This document shows, piece after piece, positions 35,804 to 44,821 of a stretch of DNA of 64,000 bases. The stretch comes from Chitinophagaceae bacterium (GTDB lineage Bacteria; Bacteroidota; Bacteroidia; Chitinophagales; Chitinophagaceae): NCBI GenBank assembly GCA_019752045.1, contig JAIEMP010000006.1, forward strand, positions 1-64,000. Direction: 5' to 3'. Within the stretch, counting starts at the first letter, position 1; each line of letters begins with the position of its first letter. Under the pieces are notes generated by a model. That model made no database searches. It was not told the origin of the DNA and saw only the letters and a program-made list of their open reading frames with translations. The translations under genes were made by a program, and so were the position numbers.

Positions 35804-36619
35804 ATGAATTTTAGTAAACTGGTTTTCATTTGCTGTTTTTTTTGTTTGAATCATTTGCAGGCACAAACGAATTGGAAACTTTCTGTACAAATGTGGACCT
35901 TCCATAAATACGATTTTCAAACAGGATTAAAGAAGGCAGATAGTTGTGCATTAAAATTTATAGAAGCATATCCCGGGCAAAAAATGGGAGATGGGTTTGA
36001 ACATACAATGGGTCCTGATATGAGCTTTGCTGAGCGGCAGCAATTAAAACAATTGTTATCTGTGTCAAAAATTAAGATTATCGCCTTTGGTGTTGTTTCT
36101 GTTGAAAAAGAAGAAGACTGGTTGCCTGTATTTGAATTTTGTAAAGACATGAACATTCCATTTATTACTGCAGAACCAAAAAGAGCGCACCTCGATGCAG
36201 TAAATGAATTAGCAAAAGCTTATAATATTAAAGTGGCCATTCATGATCATCCAAAGCCAAGTGATTACTGGCATCCTGATTCTGTACTGGCGGCAATAAA
36301 GGGAAGGCCTTATATTGCTGTGTGTGCTGATATTGGTCATTGGGCTCGCAATGGATTAAACGTTGTTGAATGTTTACAAGCACTGAAAGGAAAAATATGG
36401 GGACTGCATTTAAAAGATGTGGATGGATTCAAGATTGATGCAGCAGATGTTTTATTTGGCACAGGTGTTTGTGATTTACCGGCAGTGATGGCCGAATTAA
36501 AACGTCAAAAGTTCAATGGGTTTTTATCTGTGGAGCATGAGGCCAATTTTTACAACAATGTGCCCGATGTAAAAAAGAACATCAGTTATTATTTCAGTCA
36601 ATTATCAATTCTTAAATAA
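35804..36619 (+). CDS. Exported sugar phosphate isomerase/epimerase-like TIM barrel
   Basis: 271 residues with signal peptide MNFSKLVFICCFFCLNHLQA. AP endonuclease-2/xylose-isomerase-like barrel: LSVQMWTFHKYDF, FIEAYPG, KIIAFGVVS, FITAEPKR, VAIHDHPKP, VCADIGHWARNG, IWGLHLKDVDG and FLSVEHEANF, with the metal-site Glu/Asp/His at the usual strand ends. Members isomerise or epimerise keto-sugars. It is the second gene of the operon. Confidence 0.88.
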   Translation: MNFSKLVFICCFFCLNHLQAQTNWKLSVQMWTFHKYDFQTGLKKADSCALKFIEAYPGQKMGDGFEHTMGPDMSFAERQQLKQLLSVSKIKIIAFGVVSVEKEEDWLPVFEFCKDMNIPFITAEPKRAHLDAVNELAKAYNIKVAIHDHPKPSDYWHPDSVLAAIKGRPYIAVCADIGHWARNGLNVVECLQALKGKIWGLHLKDVDGFKIDAADVLFGTGVCDLPAVMAELKRQKFNGFLSVEHEANFYNNVPDVKKNISYYFSQLSILK

Positions 36620-36625
36620 ACAGTC

Positions 36626-38017
36626 ATGTCTGGCAGACGAAAGTTTTTACAGCAATTAGGAGCAACAGCAATAATGGCATCTGCATCTTCTTTGCGAGGG
36701 ATAGCAGCGGATGATTATACAGAACACAGATTGTTGCTGGCAGAGAACAAGATCAGTTCAACAGACCGAATTCGTGTGGCATGCATTGGTATGGGAATTA
36801 TGGGTATGCGGAATGTAAAAACAATTTTACAGATTCCAGGTGTTGAGTTTGTTGCAGCATGTGATTTATACAAAGGCCGGCTGGAAAGAAGCAAAGAATT
36901 ATTCGGCAATACTATTTTCATTACACAGGATTATCATGAAATTTTAATGCGAAAAGATATTGATGCGGTGATTGTTGCAACCAGTGATCAGTGGCATGAT
37001 CAGATTTCAATTGAAGCAATGAAGGCTGGCAAAGCTGTTTATTGTGAAAAGCCGGTTGTGCATCAACTCAATCAGGGACGGGCGGTTATTGAAACACAAA
37101 GAAAAACAGGTGTTGTATTGCAGGTGGGCAGTCAGCGGGTGAGTAGTATTGCTTATGCAAAAGCAAAAGAGTTATATCAAGCAGGGGAGATAGGTGAATT
37201 GAATTGTATTGAAGCATCATTCGACCGGCATACAGCAATGGGTGCATGGCAATATACTATTCCAACAGATGCAAATGAAGACCGGATTGCCTGGAAAAAA
37301 TATCTGAGAGGAAATACAAATACTCCGTTTGATGAAAACAGGTTTTTTCGCTGGCGTAATTATAAAGAGTATGGCACAGGAGTAGCCGGTGATCTGTTTG
37401 TACATCTGCTCAGCGGAATTCACTTTCTTACAAATGCAAAAGGTCCTTCACGGATTTTTGCAACAGGTGCTTTAAGTTATTGGAAAGATGGACGGAATGT
37501 GCCCGATGTAATGACAAGTGTAATGGAGTATGCAGCAACAAATGAACACCCTGCTTTTCAGGTATTATTAAAAGTAAACCTTGCAAGCGGAGCAGAAAAA
37601 ACCGAAGCAGGTAAAGTAAAATTTTATGGAACCGAAGGTGTAATTGATTTTGGCTGGAACGATTTTGTTATCAGACGAAACAAATTTTCCAAAGCACCGG
37701 GTTATGGCGGTTGGGATACATTTGATACGTATACGGAAGAGGAACAAAAGAAAATTATCAATCGGTATAACCAACGTTATTCAACAGATGATAAAAAACT
37801 ACAGCAGCTGCCTGATCTTTCTTTTACCGCACCTGAAGGTTACGATGACAGGCTAGATCATTTCATCAACTTTTTTAATTCAGTAAGAAACAGTTTGCCT
37901 GTTGTAGAAGACGCCGTCTTTGGTTTTCGTGCAGCAGCACCCTGCCTTGCCTGTAACGAAAGTTATTTTAAGAATAGAGAAATCAGGTGGGATGCCGATA
38001 AAATGAAACTGGTCTGA
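36626..38017 (+). CDS. Gfo/Idh/MocA family oxidoreductase, Tat-type leader
   Basis: 463 residues. The leader SGRRKFLQQLGATAIMASASS has a twin-arginine motif and so may be exported folded. The Rossmann NAD(P) domain has IRVACIGMGIMGMRNV and VATSDQWHD, and the catalytic-type block is YCEKPVVHQ. It oxidises or reduces sugar hydroxyls using NAD(P). It is the third gene of the operon; its stop codon abuts the convergent Dabb gene without a gap. Confidence 0.9.
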   Translation: MSGRRKFLQQLGATAIMASASSLRGIAADDYTEHRLLLAENKISSTDRIRVACIGMGIMGMRNVKTILQIPGVEFVAACDLYKGRLERSKELFGNTIFITQDYHEILMRKDIDAVIVATSDQWHDQISIEAMKAGKAVYCEKPVVHQLNQGRAVIETQRKTGVVLQVGSQRVSSIAYAKAKELYQAGEIGELNCIEASFDRHTAMGAWQYTIPTDANEDRIAWKKYLRGNTNTPFDENRFFRWRNYKEYGTGVAGDLFVHLLSGIHFLTNAKGPSRIFATGALSYWKDGRNVPDVMTSVMEYAATNEHPAFQVLLKVNLASGAEKTEAGKVKFYGTEGVIDFGWNDFVIRRNKFSKAPGYGGWDTFDTYTEEEQKKIINRYNQRYSTDDKKLQQLPDLSFTAPEGYDDRLDHFINFFNSVRNSLPVVEDAVFGFRAAAPCLACNESYFKNREIRWDADKMKLV

Positions 38018-38428
38018 TTATTTATCAACCGAATCATACACAATTACTTTGCTCCACAGATGTGCACACTCTTCAATAAATTTTAAATGAATAGGATCGG
38101 TTTGGTAACTGGCCTGATCAGCAGCATTCTTAAATTCAACAAACCATGAGATAGCATATCCTCTTTCAATTACATCTCTATTGGTATCGGCTGGTTTGCC
38201 AATATGAAACCGTTGTATGGTTTTTACTTTGCTCAATTTTAAAAGTCCCTCTGCAAGTTTGTCCGCATCTGCAGCACTGTTTACATTCTTGAGCCAGAAG
38301 TATACATGATGGATGAAAATATTTTTCAATGGTTCTTCGCTTTGTTTTTTTATAAAAGATGAAAGCCCGGAAATGGAAAAAGCTGCAATACTCAGTTTTG
38401 ATAAAAAGTTTTTGCGGTTTGAATGCAT
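38018..38428 (-). CDS. Dabb family (stress-response A/B barrel) protein
   Basis: 136 residues. The leader (NRKNFLSKLSIAAFSISGLSS) resembles a twin-Arg/Sec signal. The Dabb domain follows: FIHHVYFWLKNV, FHIGKPADTNRDVIERGYAISWFVEFKNAADQASYQTDPIHLKFIEE. Dabb proteins form dimeric ferredoxin-like barrels of mostly unknown activity. It converges with the sugar-oxidoreductase operon and follows radC on the same strand. Confidence 0.88.
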   Translation of the reverse strand: MHSNRKNFLSKLSIAAFSISGLSSFIKKQSEEPLKNIFIHHVYFWLKNVNSAADADKLAEGLLKLSKVKTIQRFHIGKPADTNRDVIERGYAISWFVEFKNAADQASYQTDPIHLKFIEECAHLWSKVIVYDSVDK

Positions 38429-38489
38429 TGTAAGTTTTTATGAACGTAAAATTAGATGATTTGCAGTTTGTGCATACAGAATAACCAGC

Positions 38490-39182
38490 TTACAATATTC
38501 CATCATCTGCAAAACTGTAATAGCCATCGTCGCTAACAATGATATGATCAACAACGGTCATATCAAGTAACAACGCAGCTTCTTTAATTTTTTTAGTCAA
38601 TGCTTCATCGGCTTTGCTGGGCTTTAAACTGCCCGATGGATGATTATGACACAATACAATATTCACCGCATTGTATTCCAGCGCTTTTTTAAGAATAATG
38701 CGGGGATCGGCTACAGTGCCTGTAATACCACCTTCACTGATCACTTCAAGGTGATTGATTTTATTAGAACGGTTTAAATAGGCAACTGCAAAAACTTCGT
38801 GTAGTTTATCCTTTAATTGAGCCTGGAAAAAATGGGCAATATCCGCACTTGTTTTTACGTTTTTTTTCAGTGTTTCTACGGATTGTCTCCGCCGCCCAAG
38901 TTCCATAGCCGCAGTAATTGTAACAGCTCTTGCTTCACCAATACCTTCCACTTTCATGAGTTCCTTTACACTCAGTTTTCCAAAGTCGTTCAAATTGTCC
39001 TGAACCTTATCCAGCAAGGATTTAGCCACATCTACTGCCGATTTTTTTTTGGTGCCTGATCCAATTAAAATGGCAATTAATTCGGAGTTACTGAGAGCAT
39101 CTGCACCCTTTAAAAGAAGTTTTTCACGGGGTCTGTCGTCCTCTGCCCATTGCTTGATGGTCTTGCGGTCGTGTTGCATCAT
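38490..39182 (-). CDS. radC: RadC family JAB-domain DNA repair-type protein
   Basis: 230 residues. A helix-hairpin-helix region (about 65-90, KVEGIGEARAVTI) precedes the JAMM/MPN+ domain with zinc ligands His179, His181 and Asp192 (CHNHPSGSLKPSKAD). RadC-like proteins are common in chromosomes and mobile elements; a role in repair is not firmly proven. The start is MMQHDRKTIK (ATG at 39182 or 39179). The gene is upstream of Dabb. Confidence 0.92.
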   Translation of the reverse strand: MMQHDRKTIKQWAEDDRPREKLLLKGADALSNSELIAILIGSGTKKKSAVDVAKSLLDKVQDNLNDFGKLSVKELMKVEGIGEARAVTITAAMELGRRRQSVETLKKNVKTSADIAHFFQAQLKDKLHEVFAVAYLNRSNKINHLEVISEGGITGTVADPRIILKKALEYNAVNIVLCHNHPSGSLKPSKADEALTKKIKEAALLLDMTVVDHIIVSDDGYYSFADDGIL

Positions 39183-39236
39183 TCAAAATAATGCCTTATT
39201 TTTAATTATCCAATTATCCAAAAAAACCAATATCCC

Positions 39237-39449
39237 ATGTCTCTGTCTAATCCATTAAACGGAGGTTATCTCCGGTCATCATCCTTTCTGTTGCTGATTA
39301 TTGCAAACCTTCTTTTTTCTGTCATCTTTATTTTATCACTGGGTGTGCATATTGTAAAACCAGACGGTAATAATGAATTGCAGGCAGAGCAGAAAAAAGG
39401 CCCGGAAATTAAAACACAAAACATCGTTACACTGGCTAATATTCAGTGA
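39237..39449 (+). CDS. Possible small membrane protein
   Basis: 70 codons: a short Ser-rich N-terminus, one hydrophobic helix (about residues 15-37, SFLLLIIANLLFSVIFILSLG), then a charged tail. No family is recognised. There is no strong promoter or ribosome-binding evidence, but the frame fits the gap between the divergent radC and the prs gene with a sensible hydrophobic pattern. Confidence 0.4.
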   Translation: MSLSNPLNGGYLRSSSFLLLIIANLLFSVIFILSLGVHIVKPDGNNELQAEQKKGPEIKTQNIVTLANIQ

Positions 39450-39568
39450 TTTTTTTTCTGAAGCCGAACTTGTGTTCAGTTTGTTGAAAAGCAATGAACC
39501 CTTTGCGCAAAAGATAACCTGAAGAACTTATCTTCGCCGCAAATTTCAACCTTTCTTAAACTGATCAA

Positions 39569-40522
39569 ATGGTTAACCCATCCCCCAAGATTTTTTCTGG
39601 CACAGGATCCATTTACCTTGCCGAGAACATTGCCAAAAAATTTGGTATCCCCCTAGGAAAAAGTATTACTCAAAAGTTCAGTGATGGCGAAATACAGCCC
39701 ATGTTTCAGGAAAGCATCCGTGGTGATATTGTTTTTCTGGTACAAAGTACCTTTTCACCCGCTGAAAATATTCTGGAACTGTTGCTGATGATTGATGCTG
39801 CCAAACGGGCTTCTGCGTACAAAGTAATTCCCGTGATTCCTTATTTTGGATATGCCAGACAGGACAGGAAAGATAAACCGAGAGTAGCTATCGGCTCAAA
39901 ACTCATTGCCAACATGCTGGAAGCAGCTGGTGCCGACAGGGTTATTACCATGGATCTCCACGCAGCACAAATCCAGGGTTACTTTGATATTCCAGTTGAC
40001 CACCTTGAGTCCTCCTCTATTTTTATCCCTTACATTGAGAGTTTGAAGCTCGAAAACCTTACCTTTGCGGCCCCCGATGTAGGAAGTGCCAACAGGATCA
40101 GGGAAATTGCCAGTTATTTTGAAGTGGAAATGGTGATTTGTGATAAGCACCGTAAACGGGCAAATGAAATTGCCAGCATGGTGGTTATTGGAGATGTAAC
40201 AGACAGGGATATTGTGTTGATTGATGATATCTGTGATACCGGTGGAACTTTGGTGAAATCGGCAGCTCTTTTAAAAGAAAAAGGTGCAAGAAGTGTAAGG
40301 GCATTAATTACACATCCAGTATTAAGCGGAAAAGCATACGAAAATATTGAGAACAGTGTGCTGGAAGAATTGGTGGTGTGCGATACCATTCCACTGAAAC
40401 AGCAAAGTTCAAAGATCAAAGTGCAGAGTGTGGCAGAACTGTTTGGAGTAGCACTCCGCAATGCATTTGAGAACAAGAGTATCACCAGTTTGTTTATGCA
40501 CTCCCAACGGAGAGATAAATAA
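39569..40522 (+). CDS. prs: Ribose-phosphate pyrophosphokinase
   Basis: 317 residues. Makes PRPP from ribose-5-phosphate and ATP for nucleotide, His and Trp synthesis. Motifs are FSDGEIQP, PYFGYARQDRK, MDLHAAQIQGYFDIPVDHL and the PRPP loop VLIDDICDTGGT. The start MVNPSPKIFSG fits the family. A TATCTTCG box at 39529-39536 with TTTG 23 bases further upstream may be the promoter. rplY follows with a 33-base gap. Confidence 0.96.
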   Translation: MVNPSPKIFSGTGSIYLAENIAKKFGIPLGKSITQKFSDGEIQPMFQESIRGDIVFLVQSTFSPAENILELLLMIDAAKRASAYKVIPVIPYFGYARQDRKDKPRVAIGSKLIANMLEAAGADRVITMDLHAAQIQGYFDIPVDHLESSSIFIPYIESLKLENLTFAAPDVGSANRIREIASYFEVEMVICDKHRKRANEIASMVVIGDVTDRDIVLIDDICDTGGTLVKSAALLKEKGARSVRALITHPVLSGKAYENIENSVLEELVVCDTIPLKQQSSKIKVQSVAELFGVALRNAFENKSITSLFMHSQRRDK

Positions 40523-40555
40523 ATACAACAACGTAATTTTTAAATTAGAATAACA

Positions 40556-41173
40556 ATGATGAAGACAATTACCATCGAGGGTCACTTGAGGACCGAAAAC
40601 GGGAAGAAAGCCGCCCGTCAACTTCGCTCTCAGGAAATGGTGCTTGGTGTAATTTACGGAGGCTCTGCAGAAGTTAATTTCTACGCTCCCGCCAAAGCAT
40701 TTAAATCTTTGGTTTACACACCCGATTTCCAGATTGCTGAAGTAAACGTAAATGGTACAACTTACAGAACCATTTTAAAAGATCTGCAGTTTGATAAAGT
40801 ATCTGATGCTTTAGCTCATGTTGATTTACTGGAGTTGGTTGATGATAAGAAAGTAGTAGCTACTATTCCATTGAAGTTTACTGGAACAGCTAAAGGTGTA
40901 AAGGATGGCGGTAAATTAATTACCAAAATCAAGTCGCTGAAAATTAAAGCTCTTCCCAAATACCTGAAAGAGTCTATTGAAGTTGATTTAACGTCATTAG
41001 AATTGAACGGAAACATCCGGGTAGAAGATGTGAAGCAGGATAATATAGAGGTGTTAAACTCACCCCGTATTCCCATTGCATCGGTTGTATTAACCCGTCA
41101 GCTGAAACAGGAAGAAGCAGCAGCTCCGGCTGCCGGCGCAAAGGCCCCTGCGGCAGCAGCCGAGAAAAAATAA
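40556..41173 (+). CDS. rplY: 50S ribosomal protein L25/general stress protein Ctc
   Basis: 205 residues (ATG at 40556 or 40559). The N-terminal L25 domain (ITIEGHLRTENGKKAARQLRSQEMVLGVIYGG) is followed by the TL5/Ctc beta domain and an Ala/Pro/Lys-rich tail (about 22 residues). It binds 5S rRNA. It probably shares a transcript with prs and ends at the terminator at 41195. Confidence 0.94.
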   Translation: MMKTITIEGHLRTENGKKAARQLRSQEMVLGVIYGGSAEVNFYAPAKAFKSLVYTPDFQIAEVNVNGTTYRTILKDLQFDKVSDALAHVDLLELVDDKKVVATIPLKFTGTAKGVKDGGKLITKIKSLKIKALPKYLKESIEVDLTSLELNGNIRVEDVKQDNIEVLNSPRIPIASVVLTRQLKQEEAAAPAAGAKAPAAAAEKK

Positions 41174-41194
41174 GAAAGACCGTTTCTTTTATAC

Positions 41195-41221
41195 ATCCCC
41201 CTGCAAAGGGGGATTTTTTAT
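41195..41221 (+). terminator. Terminator of rplY
   Basis: ATCCCCCT (41195-41202)/AGGGGGAT (41207-41214) with a short loop and six T residues. Confidence 0.9.
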
Positions 41222-41257
41222 TTGATAAACATATTTACTTGTTGATATTTGCTTAGC

Positions 41258-41833
41258 ATGAAATTTCTAATTGTTGGTTTGGGAAATATTGGTGCAGAGT
41301 ATGCACACACACGCCACAACATTGGTTTTGATGTAGTAGGTGCTTTGGCTGCCAAACATCAGGCTGCTTTCAGAACAGACCGACTGGCTGCTGTAGCAGA
41401 ATTTAAACTCAAAGGCAAAACCGTTATTTGTATTCTTCCATCAACGTATATGAACCTGAGCGGTAAAGCAGTGAAATACTGGATGGATAAAGAAAGGGTT
41501 TCACTTGAAAATGTACTGGTGGTGGTAGATGAACTGGCTATCCCTGTTACTAAACTGCGTTTACGTCCGGGCGGTAGTGATGCCGGGCATAACGGATTGA
41601 AAAATATTCAGGAACACTTGCAACTAAATACATATCCCCGGCTTCGCTTTGGTATTGGCAATAACTACCCCAAAGGAATGCAGGTAGATTATGTTTTAGG
41701 TAAATGGACAGCGGAAGAAGAACCACTGATAAAAAAGAAAATTGAAGCAAGTGTAGAAGTGATTGAACAGTTTATTCTCACTGGTTTAGAACGAACCATG
41801 AACAATGCAAACAAAATTGAAATAACACTATAA
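41258..41833 (+). CDS. pth: Peptidyl-tRNA hydrolase
   Basis: 191 residues from MKFLIVGLGN (three codons after the first ATG of the frame). Catalytic His20 and Asn10 are seen in GLGNIGAEYAHTRHNIGF, then STYMNLSGKAV, DELAIPVTKLRLRPGGSDAGHNGL. It recycles peptidyl-tRNA that drops off ribosomes. The usual DDLDLP block reads DELAIP here, a modest variant. Confidence 0.95.
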   Translation: MKFLIVGLGNIGAEYAHTRHNIGFDVVGALAAKHQAAFRTDRLAAVAEFKLKGKTVICILPSTYMNLSGKAVKYWMDKERVSLENVLVVVDELAIPVTKLRLRPGGSDAGHNGLKNIQEHLQLNTYPRLRFGIGNNYPKGMQVDYVLGKWTAEEEPLIKKKIEASVEVIEQFILTGLERTMNNANKIEITL

Positions 41834-41956
41834 TTTTTAATTTTCTAATATTACCTTCGCTAACTTACACTTAAATGCTGATGAAGCATCTTGTGATCCA
41901 CTGTTCTGTAATCAACCATCATTAAACCTGATTCTGAACTAAAAACCATCAACCAA

Positions 41957-42568
41957 ATGAAAATCTTTTGCGTAGGTCGTAACTATGTTGACCATGCTAA
42001 AGAACTCGGCAACGACGTTCCTGACGAACCGGTTATTTTTCTGAAACCTAAGAGCGCATTCCTGCAGCCTCATATGCCTTTTTATTATCCTGAGTTTACC
42101 AATGAACTTCATTACGAAGCTGAGCTGGTATTGCGGGTTTCAAAAAACGGAAAGTATGTACAGGAAAAGCATGCAAGCAAGTACTACAATGGTATTACCG
42201 TTGGTATTGACTTTACTGCCAGGGATCTGCAACAGAAACTGAAAGAAAAAGGACTTCCATGGGAATTGGCAAAAGCATGGGACAATTCTGCAGCTGTAGG
42301 TAAGTTTATGGATATAAAACCCGGTATGAACTTTAACGACATCAACTTCTGTTTATACAATAACAAGGAATTGGTGCAGCAGGGTAATTCAGGTCAAATG
42401 ATTTTTACATTTGATCAGATTGTTGCCTATGTATCGCAGTTCTTTTCACTCAACATCGGCGATTTAATCTTTACGGGTACTCCGGCAGGAGTAGGTGAAT
42501 GTGTGGTAGGCGATCAACTGGAGGCGTTTATTGAAGATGACAGTTTACTTGAAGTAGAAATAAAATAA
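41957..42568 (+). CDS. Fumarylacetoacetate hydrolase family protein
   Basis: 203 residues, a single FAH domain starting at KIFCVGRNYVDHAKELGN. Metal/substrate motifs are LHYEAELVLRVSKNGKYV (Glu pair), VGIDFTARDLQQ, WELAKAWDNSAAVGKF and DLIFTGTPAGVGECVVGD. Members cleave C-C bonds in acylpyruvate- or oxaloacetate-like compounds; the exact substrate is unknown. Single gene with terminator. Confidence 0.93.
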   Translation: MKIFCVGRNYVDHAKELGNDVPDEPVIFLKPKSAFLQPHMPFYYPEFTNELHYEAELVLRVSKNGKYVQEKHASKYYNGITVGIDFTARDLQQKLKEKGLPWELAKAWDNSAAVGKFMDIKPGMNFNDINFCLYNNKELVQQGNSGQMIFTFDQIVAYVSQFFSLNIGDLIFTGTPAGVGECVVGDQLEAFIEDDSLLEVEIK

Positions 42569-42589
42569 TCGCTTTATAAAAATAGTAGA

Positions 42590-42618
42590 AGCCATTCCTG
42601 AAAAGAATGGCTTTTTTA
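42590..42618 (+). terminator. Terminator of the FAH gene
   Basis: AGCCATTC (42590-42597)/GAATGGCT (42605-42612), 7-base loop, six T residues. Confidence 0.88.
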
Positions 42619-42655
42619 TTTCAGTTCACTTTATTTTGCAGATAATTGCTTGTAA

Positions 42656-44821
42656 ATGATGAATCAGGAAATATTCAGAAAGGCGTATCAGTTCATGTGT
42701 TATGCCAAACATATGGCAGAGATCTATGAAAACAACCGATCGGTTTGTAAATATGTGCATTCCACTTCACGTGGTCATGAGGCTATTCAGCTTGCTACTG
42801 CATTTCAATTAACAGCAAAAGATTGGGTAAGCCCTTATTACCGGGATGAGAGTTTGTTGCTTGGTCTTGGGTTTGAACCATATCAGTTAATGCTCCAGTT
42901 ACTGGCTAAAGCAGATGATCCGTTTACAGGAGGAAGAGAATATTATTCGCATCCCAATTATAAAGGAAACAATCATCCAAATATTATTCATCAAAGCAGT
43001 GCAACGGGTATGCAGGTCATTCCTACTACCGGTGTGGCACAGGGGTTAAAGTATTTAGCCCACCTAAATCCTCCCGGAGGGAGGACTTCGCTTCTGCACA
43101 ATGCCTCGCTTAGCGAATATTCATTACAAATAGGGAATGTTAAATTAGATAGGGCTGTGCAGAAGGGCTCTCCCCCTTCGAGGGAGTTGGAGGGGGCCGT
43201 GGAGCCGATTGTGATTTGTTCATTAGGGGATGCCAGCATCACAGAAGGTGAAGTGAGTGAAGCCTTTCAATTTGCAGTATTAAAAAAGTTACCTATCATT
43301 TATTTGGTGCAGGATAATAACTGGGGCATTAGTGTAAGCGCAGAAGAGGCAAGAGCAATGGATGCGTATGAATATGCCGGTGGCTTTCCCGGTATGCACC
43401 GGATACGTTGCGATGGAAGTGATTTCACAGAAGCATTTGAAACCATGCAGCATGTGGTTGATTATGTACGGACTCATCAGGAACCTTATCTGGTGCAGGC
43501 TTATGTTCCGTTGCTGAATCATCATACAAGCGGTGTACGCAAAGAATTTTACAGAAGTAACGATGATCTGGAAAAACATTTTACAGACGATCCGTTTCCA
43601 AAACTTTATGAACAATGTCTGCAAAATGGAATCGGTGAAGAAGAACTAAAACAGATAGATGATGAAGCAAAAATATTCATCAGCACATCTTTTCAAAAGG
43701 CTGTTGCTGCAGCAGAGCCCGATCCTGTTACAGTAGAGCAACATGTATTTGTTCCAACACCTGTAACAGAAGAAACAGGCGAACGTTCGCCGGCAGGTAA
43801 AGAAAAAATTGTAATGGTGGATGCTGCATTATTTGCCATTCGTGAATTGATGGAAGAGTTTCCCGAAGCATTGTTATACGGTCAGGATGTTGGAAAAAGA
43901 TTAGGTGGTGTGTTTCGTGAGGCAGCAACACTGGCAGAGCAATTTGGAGATCATCGTGTTTTTAATACGGCTATACAGGAAGCTTATATCATTGGTTCAA
44001 CAGTGGGTATGAGTGCTGTGGGTGCCAAACCGATTGTGGAAGTACAGTTTGCAGATTATATCTATCCAGGATTAAATCAACTTGTAACTGAAATTTCAAA
44101 ATCATCTTATTTAAGCTGCGGAAAATTTCCTGTGCAAACACTTATACGTGTACCCATTGGTGCTTATGGTGGTGGTGGTCCTTATCACAGCGGAAGTATT
44201 GAAACAACATTGCTCAGTATTAAAGGAATTAAAGTAGTGTATCCATCAAATGCTGCTGATATGAAGGGTTTGATGAAGGCCGCCTTCCTTGATCCGAACC
44301 CTGTTGTAATGCTGGAGCATAAAGGATTGTACTGGAGTAAAGTGCCCGGAACAGAAGATGCAAAAACAATTGAACCGTCGAGAGATTATATACTGCCATT
44401 AGGAAAAGCAACGATAGTTTTTGAAGCTGATAAAGACCTTGTTGATGAAGGAGAAAGTTGTTGCATCATTACGTATGGCATGGGGGTGTATTGGGCAAAA
44501 GCTGCTGCCAGACAATTGCTGGGTGCAGTTGAAATTGTTGATCTGCGTACATTGTTTCCATTAGATGAAGCACTTGTTTTTGAAACAGTTAAAAAACACG
44601 GCAAATGTCTGGTACTGACAGAAGAACAACAGAATAATTCATTTGCAGAAGCATTGGCTCATCGCATCAGCTATCATTGTTTTCAATACTTAGATGCACC
44701 TGTTGAAGTGATGGGATCACTGAATTTACCTGCAGTGCCTATGAACACAGGATTGGAAGCAGCGATGCTGCCTAATGCAGAAAAAGTAGCTGAGCGTTTG
44801 CATCAGATGCTTAACAGTTGA
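42656..44821 (+). CDS. 2-oxoacid dehydrogenase E1 alpha/beta fusion with in-frame repeat insert
   Basis: 721 residues. The alpha half (1-370) has TSRGHEAIQLA, TPP/Mg motif GDASITEGE to NNWGIS, and GGFPGMHRIRCDGSD. The beta half (about 380-721) has YGQDVGKRLGGVF, FNTAIQEAYIIGSTVGMS and VEVQFADYIYP. The fused form is typical of Bacteroidota branched-chain or related 2-oxoacid dehydrogenases. Residues about 135-182 (NPPGGRTSLLHNA through SPPSRELEGAVE) interrupt the smooth join LKYLA...PIVICSLGDAS and are coded by a palindromic element (43069-43197). The insert is in a surface loop before the TPP site, so function may be kept. Substrate is inferred only. Confidence 0.92.
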   Translation: MMNQEIFRKAYQFMCYAKHMAEIYENNRSVCKYVHSTSRGHEAIQLATAFQLTAKDWVSPYYRDESLLLGLGFEPYQLMLQLLAKADDPFTGGREYYSHPNYKGNNHPNIIHQSSATGMQVIPTTGVAQGLKYLAHLNPPGGRTSLLHNASLSEYSLQIGNVKLDRAVQKGSPPSRELEGAVEPIVICSLGDASITEGEVSEAFQFAVLKKLPIIYLVQDNNWGISVSAEEARAMDAYEYAGGFPGMHRIRCDGSDFTEAFETMQHVVDYVRTHQEPYLVQAYVPLLNHHTSGVRKEFYRSNDDLEKHFTDDPFPKLYEQCLQNGIGEEELKQIDDEAKIFISTSFQKAVAAAEPDPVTVEQHVFVPTPVTEETGERSPAGKEKIVMVDAALFAIRELMEEFPEALLYGQDVGKRLGGVFREAATLAEQFGDHRVFNTAIQEAYIIGSTVGMSAVGAKPIVEVQFADYIYPGLNQLVTEISKSSYLSCGKFPVQTLIRVPIGAYGGGGPYHSGSIETTLLSIKGIKVVYPSNAADMKGLMKAAFLDPNPVVMLEHKGLYWSKVPGTEDAKTIEPSRDYILPLGKATIVFEADKDLVDEGESCCIITYGMGVYWAKAAARQLLGAVEIVDLRTLFPLDEALVFETVKKHGKCLVLTEEQQNNSFAEALAHRISYHCFQYLDAPVEVMGSLNLPAVPMNTGLEAAMLPNAEKVAERLHQMLNS
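43069..43197 (+). repeat. In-frame MITE-like palindromic insert in the E1 gene
   Basis: The left end is TCCTCCC-GGA-GGGAGGA (43069-43085) and the right end is CTCCCCCTTCGAGGGAG followed by TTGGAGGGGGCC (about 43170-43198). Inside are 10-bp perfect arms CTTCTGCACA (43091-43100)/TGTGCAGAAG (43156-43165). The ends are inverted copies of each other. It is open in the E1 frame and coded as about 48 residues. The GC-rich ends stand out against the surrounding AT-rich DNA. Confidence 0.85.
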
